A DNA stretch of 64,000 nt. It comes from Scytalidium lignicola. Its lineage: Eukaryota; Ascomycota; Leotiomycetes. Positions 57,209-64,000 of this stretch are shown here, piece after piece. The notes beneath the pieces are model-generated. The model did no database searches and was not told the DNA's origin. It saw nothing but the letters and a program-made list of their open reading frames with translations. Position numbers and translations under genes: made by a program. How positions within the stretch are numbered: position 1 is the first letter of the stretch; each line of letters begins with the position of its first letter. The stretch spans positions 1 to 64,000 of the forward strand of contig NCSJ02000059.1 in NCBI GenBank assembly GCA_002812745.2, read 5' to 3'.

Positions 57209-60200
57209 ATTGATTGATGAATGCGGTTTGTGTTGCCAGTGTTTCTAAATGTTCTTAGTGTGTAGGGTTATGCAGAGCGATGAGAAGTCAACATTTAAAA
57301 CGTGCGTCGGCCTGGGCTGGAGTATTTAACACCTGTGAATAATGTCTAGGCACAAGGAGCTTGATCCAGTCAAGAGTTTGACCAAGCCAAATTGGGCAAC
57401 AAAGACGAGGGGATTCATATGACTGGAGTCTAGGCGGGCTTAAATTGTGCTTATCTGCGAGGTCCCTCATGCATCAAGCCAGGCTTGGCCACCGCTAGTC
57501 TAATGTTAGTTGCTCATTGGGCCACAAGTGCTCATCAGCGGAGAAAAGTCCCGCAATCATCACGTAGATGAGACGAGGAACGAGGTACAGCCACAATCAT
57601 ATTGCAGTGATTACAGTACTTTGTACATGTGGTTTGCTGGCCAATTCATTCGGATGTGCGAGGGTTTCGACTTCCGAGTGGTACGTACTCCAATACGCTT
57701 TCACCACTCATAATTCACTCGTGCAATCAGCCTATGAGGTGGTGAAGTGGCTGCGCGTGGGCCCAACCCCGCGAAGTTGTTTCCTAGTTTGGCACTGCGA
57801 TATATTGGAATAGGCCTTAGCCTGTTAACACCAGAGTCTTGGGAGGTTCGTGAACTTCAGCTGTTCAGGGTCTCTATCGTTCTTATCATATCTGCACAGT
57901 ATCGGAGAACTTCCATAGGTTTGGCAGATTAAACAGCCACAGCTCCTAGTCTATACATCAGCCACACTTGGCAGTGCAAAATGCGATTAAGCGGTGGCTT
58001 CTCCTGAAGGACGTTGATAAATGATTATCTCCTGGGAAATGCAGGCTTGGCCGTTGGCGGATAACTTTATCAATTTACGCTTTTGGCATTATAAGTGAGT
58101 GGTTTCCCCCCTTAAAAAATCCAACCTCTTATGATGGTCTCGTGATCTCATTCACTTCTTTCCGTATATTGACATTTGTACTTTTGCTTTCTTACCTTGA
58201 AAGCAAGGACCAGACGTGGGTAGCTGGAACGCGGCTGGGATACGTGGCTGGAGCTTGAAGGCAATGAAATGCAAAGTACCGAGACAAACAGAAGAACTCA
58301 AAACGTTCTTCTGTCTTAGTACGAATGATATATCGTATGACGTCAGGCACACAATATTTAACTTTATGCAAAATGATTTTCTCTAGAAATATATCTCCGG
58401 TGAGTTTTGGCATTACACTAAGGTATTGAGCTATTTGATACGGAGTACAAGAACTCCAATGCACTTTGAACAATGTAATCAGGGCGGGTATTGCTATAAG
58501 TTACTTCGACTTCGATTTGTTTCTGTTTTTGTTTGTTCCGTGTAGCACATGGCAATCATTAGTTTAGAAAGAAGCAAAATATATTCAAAGGAATCATGTT
58601 TGTTACATGCCACATATGTACCCCCGCCAATTATTACATAGCAGAATAATTATTTCTTCTTCACGTAATATATTTCCGTTACCGACACGTTGGTTCAGAG
58701 CTCTCCGAATGACGTGATGCTTTTGCGACTTCAACCAATCTGGGCTATTTGGTGCCTGAATTAGTTGCAGCCGAAATAGATCAGCAGGAACGATCTGTGT
58801 ACTGCTTGGCCTGCTTCCACTGGGAATTCTAAACATATCCACTATTATTTATTTCTCTAGATTTCAACTTAGAACTGTTTAAACGGCATCAAATACACTC
58901 TTCAATTCACAGTGGTCATCTGTTACCATTCTGGATGTGAAAAGTCGATCTAACACAATTCCCACGAAGCTCACCTATTAAATATCCGAAATATCCGAAA
59001 TATGGCGAGTATTTGTGAAGACAAGCATAAAATATGAAAATGGTAATAAGTCTGCTATTCATCTCATCTTCACTAGTTGAGAATCCACTAACACCTGCAA
59101 GGGCGAAATCTACTACGAGAGTAAGGAATCGTTGGCCTTCGGATGCCTCATGAGTCAATTAATATCAATCGAAAGTATATCCAAGCCAGGGGATTGTTTC
59201 AACGCTTCGGTTGCAAGTCCGGATAAGGGCAAGAAATTAAGAATGGCATAAGTTGATATCAGCTTATCCTCCATAATTAAGCTCTCCATAAACCCTTCAC
59301 CAAGAAAGAGCAATGTGATACAAAAGAGAACAATCTCGAGACGGAGACGCTGATACTTATAGATAAAGGCGTAAGAGGTGAGAGAGGGCCTAGACATCTA
59401 GACAGGTAACATTGGGGTGCCGGAAATGAACTAGATATGCTAGGAGATTTGAGTCAAGCGAGGATGAGGCTCAAATATCAAAACTCTAACTGAATGAAGT
59501 AAAAAATTGCACGGTTGGATTGAGGTCTAAGGGGAAATGTGGGCAGTGGGCTGAGAACAATGAATCAAGCTGTTCCAGGGAGGATCAATAAACTACTTCA
59601 ATGCCCGACCCACTTTGAACTTTTTNATTCGTCCTGACCTCCAGCTGCGAGGCATGATGACTGATGAATGGTTAACAGCGAGCTCCACAGAACAACTAAT
59701 ACTGTAATATTCAAGCTCCAGTATCTATCCCAGGACTTCTTCGGCATTCCCCGGGACAAGATGATTTCAGGTCCGATATCTAGCAGAGCCTTTTGGCGAT
59801 GGCTGTTCCTTTGAAATATCAAAGTCTTCCAGCCCCGAACTCTAACGCCGACTTGAAGATGAGAGCCAAGAACCACTGAATCCTACGCGTCTGATCATTC
59901 GACGGCTTCAACAATCATATGATCTGGGAGGGTGTAACAGAGACACTGGAGACTTTAGGAGACACAGCCTTGCGCTACCATGCCAAACAAAACTATATGC
60001 AAAGCGTCGGAGACGGTGCAAGCCACAGACCTCATCCACCCCAGCCGTGACCAGCCAGCTAATACGGTATGTCGCAGAGCTCGACTTGATCCTGCTCTGT
60101 GCATGTGCAGCAAAACGTACAGCAGTCTATGATGCAACACTGAAACTCGACCCGATGTCGGATCCTGAGATCACAGAGTGTGTTGACGAGCAGAGAGATG

Positions 60201-61615
60201 GGGTTCGCGTTCTGACGATGAGGAGGTGATGCTTTTCGGGTACGCTTTTTTTCGATGTCACCCACCGTGCGAATCTACTAATAAGAGCCCTCGCTGTACG
60301 AAAACAACCCAGCAACCGCCCTGGTCGTTCTGCGCGGTAACGTGCATTTCTCGTCTCGACCTGTGATTTCAAGCAATGATCATCGCGAAGGATTCGAGCG
60401 GCCAAGAGACTAGCGCGGGATGGGAAAAGTAAAAACGCGACGTTAAAAAAGGTTTTGTTTCTGTAATCTACCGTGCTTGTGCTGTCCGCTCGTCATTTGC
60501 TGCTTCAGCTCCGAAAATGCACGGTGCTGTTGGCACGCCCTCGAATCTCCTCGAAATCTCCACATCTCCAAGCCAAGGCCAGACCTCGCCTACTCACCCT
60601 GCGCTCCCCCTTCGGCACCATCGTGCGCCAGATCCGGGAGCGGCACCCATCGTCGGAATGAAAAGGTTTGACGCTGAGCCTCATTCCAAAGGGTTCAAAG
60701 GGTTCTCCCAAGCCTTGGGCTTACTGTACTGTACGGTATCGGTAGTAGTCACGGGCTGCCAGCGCCAGCAGATCCTTAGTTCGCTGGCCATGACGCCCTA
60801 AACCGATGCGTCTTTCCTACTAAACCGCCAGCGTACAGGTTGGGCTACCACGAGGCGTCTGTAATTTACAGCCTACCACTCACGGCAGTGTGAATACCGT
60901 ACCGCTCTGGGGTCTATTCATAGTTCTCTTCATATCCCCTCATGCTTGGCGGGCTTGCGTCCTGGACCCAGAAAAATGACGGCTCGGTCCAGTCTTCGTG
61001 ATGAGGCTGCCAGCCCCAAGTGGATGCGATGAGACGCAGAAACACCCATCCAAGCAAGCTCCCTGCCCTACCCAGTCCACTACTACTGAATTATCGAAAA
61101 TTCATTGAGACTGCCTTACGGAACGCCATGGCTTTCCCTCTAACAGTCATGGCTCAAACCACCTTTCCGCATTGAGAACACCTGTTGAGCTTCATAGGTC
61201 GACTTCCTGAGTCGATAACTTCAGCTACAGGGGGAGTAGCATCACTTGTGCAATGCCGAAGGTACCTTGGTAACTGGTCACTAATGTGAACCCTCCCTTG
61301 ATACCGCCCTTCTCATGCTCTCGTGGGACGCTCTCTCTGGCATCCATAACCGGTAAGGCGAAGTAGGATCTGGAACTGTTTTTTCCAGCAGCTGGGAGCC
61401 GCTGCTTGCCCAACTGTGTTGTGTATATAGTTGTGCCATCCAGCCGTGTGTGTTGGTGTTTGCTCCTGCTTCTCCTTCTTCTCAAGCCCTCCTGTTTGAG
61501 ATTTTTGGTCAACCAAAGAGCATAGTTCTCCTGTAGATTCTAGTCAAGGTTTACCTTCCTTACACATTCATATTAAACTTTTTCTTCTTAGAGACTACGC
61601 TTCTTTCTTCTCAAA
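57209..61615. other. Long gene-poor interval before the MARVEL gene
   Basis: About 4.4 kb without a gene I can support. Minus-strand frames at 58916-59158, 59155-59397 and 59598-59876 contain hydrophobic stretches such as LEIVLFCITLLFLG and ITVLVVLWSSLLTI, but they are short and not linked by convincing splices, so I keep them as unresolved. A small tandem AATATCCGA occurs at 58981-58998. GTACTGTAC lies at 60726-60734 within TACTGTACTGTAC (60722-60734). The final 300 bp are CT-rich and likely the leader of the downstream gene. Confidence 0.5.
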
Positions 61616-62566
61616 ATGGCTTCTACCGTTGGAAGAGAACACTTTGTTGAGGCTCCTAAATTCCTCCTCGGTATTCGAATTGCTCAGCTTGTCACTGCTA
61701 TTGCCATCCTGGGTCTTTCTGCCTATGGCGTTACCTACCTTTCCTTCGACGGTGATGATCTTACCTTGTTCACTGTGAGTAATTATTCCTGCGTTGCAAG
61801 CTGCCTGGCTCTAATCTAGGGGAATATTAGGCTCTTGCTACTATGATCATCACTGCCTATGTGTTGATTGCAAATATTTGGGTGCCAATCCTCTACAATT
61901 ACTGGGCTATCCTTGGCCTCGATATCTTCGCCGTTGTCTTTTGGATCATCTCCTTTTCTCTCCTTGCTTCGGAGGTTGCTCAGTACAGCTGGGTGGTCGA
62001 CAGCTACACCAGTTGCTCATATTACTATGGCTATTGCGTCAAGAAACGCGATGGTCTCCAAAAGCGTACTACTGATATCTATACCTACCGAAATGCCATG
62101 GCTGCAGCAGCCGGACTCGGTGGTCTTGAATTGTAAGTCTACACTTTTGGATACATGTAGCAGCGTTATTCCGACGTACCTTATCCATCCTTCTGAGTTG
62201 TGAACTAATCGAAATATCAGCATTCTCTTCGTCATCACCCTCGTTATCTTCAGCATCCGCCTCCACCGCCACCGTCAAGCTGGCGGCCACTGCATGCCCG
62301 GTCCCTCTGCTGCTGCCGCTGAGGCTGTCGAGCCAAAACCCCAAGAGCAGCAATACGTAGTCGTTCAACAAGTGCCACAAGGACAAGAGTACGTCCAGGT
62401 TCCAGTTCAACAAGTCCCAGTCCAAGTTATCGATCAACAATACCAGCAATACCCAGTACAGCAATTCCAGCAACATGAGGTCCCACAACCGTCCGTTAGC
62501 CCTGTGTATAGCGAGCAACACCAATACGTGACAAGTCAACCCATTGATGGACTACACACCGCTTGA
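61616..62566 (+). CDS. MARVEL-domain four-pass membrane protein with Gln/Pro-rich tail
   Basis: Three exons: 61616-61774, 61831-62132 and 62221-62566 (807 nt, 268 aa). The start is MASTVGREHFVEAPKFLLGI. Four hydrophobic segments follow: about 20-45 (RIAQLVTAIAILGLSAYGVT), about 55-75 (LATMIITAYVLIANIW), about 80-105 (IFAVVFWIISFSLLASEVA), and about 145-170 (FILFVITLVIFSI after exon junction). The APKFLLGIRIAQL opening matches fungal MARVEL-type proteins. The C-terminal 100 residues are rich in Gln, Val and Pro (QQYVVVQQVPQGQEYVQVPV), with cytosolic location likely. Known family: plasma membrane or secretory-membrane tetraspan proteins of unknown precise role. All joins keep phase, with GTGAGT and GTAAGT donors. 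Confidence 0.9.
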
Positions 62567-64000
62567 AAAAGGCATCTTTCTATATTGAACCATGTGGAAC
62601 TGTGTAAACTGAATCTTGGGTTAATGCATAATGGATTTTTTTTTNGGGAAAAGATCTTGATTGATTCTTTTTCACATTGCAGGGTAGTTGACGGGCCGAT
62701 GACGGCTGGAATTTGAGAAGCCATGGAAACCCCCCCTTTTTTTNATTTTACAAACTTTTATCTATATACCCGGGCTACGTTATTTTTCTTGATGCGAAAT
62801 TTACATTTAATACATATATCAAATAATATCGCCTGCTTTGGGTTATTGTGTGCTCTTTTTGTTTGTCTTGTTGTGAATGAGACGAGTGGATGAGTTAGTT
62901 CACGTGTGGAGTAGATATTCGGCTGACGTTAATAATTGTTGATCTACAAATAGAGACTCAGCCTCGCGCCATCCCAAAAAAACAAAANCCGAAAAGAAAA
63001 GAGCTATTTTCACACATCCTAGTCAAAGTAGAGAGGAAAGACAAAACCTAGAATCAGAATATCTTAATACTTCCCACATATTGGTTAATAGACAGTGATA
63101 TCAGGGAAATGGTATGGAGTGAGGGTATTGAGTATTTTCAATTTACAAAAAAGCTTGGCCAATCAGGCAGCCGTATAGCCAAGCCTGACCTTCGTCCAAG
63201 ATCGCCAAATTGTGGTCTTGGCAGTGAAGAAAAGATGACGGGTATTAATAGTGTGATTTGCAGGAAGGAGTTGCTTGGCTCTTGGCTTTGAGCTTGGCTT
63301 TTTGGGGGGTTTTTTTTTGTGAGGGGTAAGGATCTAAGGGTATGTGGCATTGAAACTGACCCAACTCCTTCGCCAAGTGCCTTATCAATTACCCCTCTCT
63401 TCCCCAGACCCTTTCCTAGTATTTCGTGTTATGGAGAGGAAGAAGGAATTTCTTACTCTCCTGGCTACTGGATATTTATTCGTTGATAACACATATCTTG
63501 GCACGTGGGTAAATAGCATGGAAAGGGGTATGATCGTCGAATGACCAAAGACTGGATGCATGTCTCCTGTGAGGGGGTTGGCAAGTGAGAGTGAATAGAA
63601 TCTATAAAAATAGCATAACAGAAAGAACTGTGAAATTCACTATTAGTGTGAAGAACAGAAGAATAAAANCGTCTTCACTCTGAACAAAATCACCAAGCCA
63701 TCTCCTTCTTTAGCTTATGCATAATTAACAGAACGAGATAAGATAGAACAATACGAGTATTAAACAAGGACAAAAGTAATTTTAGTTTATCCAGTAACAA
63801 TATTCCTCTCAAAAATTCTGGCTTGCTCAGTCGTCATTCACCTCCAAACCGATTATTCTATATGTCGTTGTCGAAATTCCGTAACGGTCGAAAGTTCAGA
63901 AAGAGTATCCCTTTGTGCGTTGTATAGGAAGAGATGCACGCTTAAGTTCAAGGAAGACGTAAAACATAGAATAAGGTGATCTCGTTGAGTTAACTCTTTA
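62567..64000. other. Right-edge intergenic region
   Basis: About 1.4 kb running to the window edge. It includes the MARVEL gene 3' UTR, T-rich homopolymers with N at 62645, 62744, 62988 and 63669, and AT-rich sequence. Short frames (63109-63291, 63138-63350, 63344-63544) lack motifs. A gene beginning outside the window cannot be excluded. Confidence 0.5.

Noticed and set aside
58916..59876. Three short minus-strand frames with hydrophobic stretches
   Set aside because: No consistent splice linking and no recognised family. Left as unresolved in the long interval entry.

Overview
This window looks like nuclear DNA of a filamentous ascomycete (Pezizomycotina; Leotiomycetes/Helotiales is my best guess from the protein sequences, inferred and not proven). 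The genes have several short introns with GTAAGT/GTGAGT/GTATGT donors and YAG acceptors. Intergenic spaces are long and partly AT-rich. The gene set is fungal: GSK3 kinase, ELP2, CAF16, FES1, a seven-exon actin gene, SEC8, SMI1/KNR4, VPS68, a CCDC90-type mitochondrial protein, a fungal bZIP, GPI13/PIG-O and COG1. Fifteen isolated N bases lie in or beside homopolymers or simple repeats, which points to sequencing or consensus uncertainty.

Layout. 86-1613 (-) is GSK3, followed by about 9.3 kb without a gene I can support. 10.9-24.8 kb is a housekeeping block: ELP2 (+), CAF16 (-), FES1 (+), an unrecognised multi-exon gene (-), actin (+) and SEC8 (+). 27.9-36.9 kb holds KNR4 (+), a divergent kinase (-), an 84-residue Ser/Gly/Tyr-rich protein (-), VPS68 (+) and a CCDC90-type protein (+). 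38.2-39.8 kb is a bZIP factor. 39.8-44.1 kb is a graveyard of mobile and duplicated sequence: a broken DUF3435/FluG-type tyrosine recombinase, a broken protein kinase and two short elements with terminal inverted repeats. 44.2-56.8 kb holds a Rid-family protein (+), a secreted beta-propeller protein (-), GPI13 (-), COG1 (-) and a GPI-anchored cell-surface protein (-). A 63-residue Cys-rich protein (-) built from four tiny exons follows at 57.2 kb, and a MARVEL-type four-pass membrane protein (+) sits at 61.6 kb.

Functional links. There is no biosynthetic cluster. Several genes serve secretion and the cell surface: SEC8 tethers exocytic vesicles, COG1 acts in intra-Golgi traffic, VPS68 acts in vacuolar/endosomal sorting, GPI13 builds GPI anchors, one gene encodes a GPI-anchored product, and KNR4 coordinates wall synthesis. 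I regard their proximity as ordinary fungal gene order and not as a coordinated system.

The most distinctive content is the 40.4-43.4 kb remnant region, and four genes that become visible only by joining short exons by hand: 17723-18400, 32756-33290, 56791-57208 and the final exons of several others. Exon boundaries were placed by eye from splice consensus and reading-frame continuity. No search or alignment was run.
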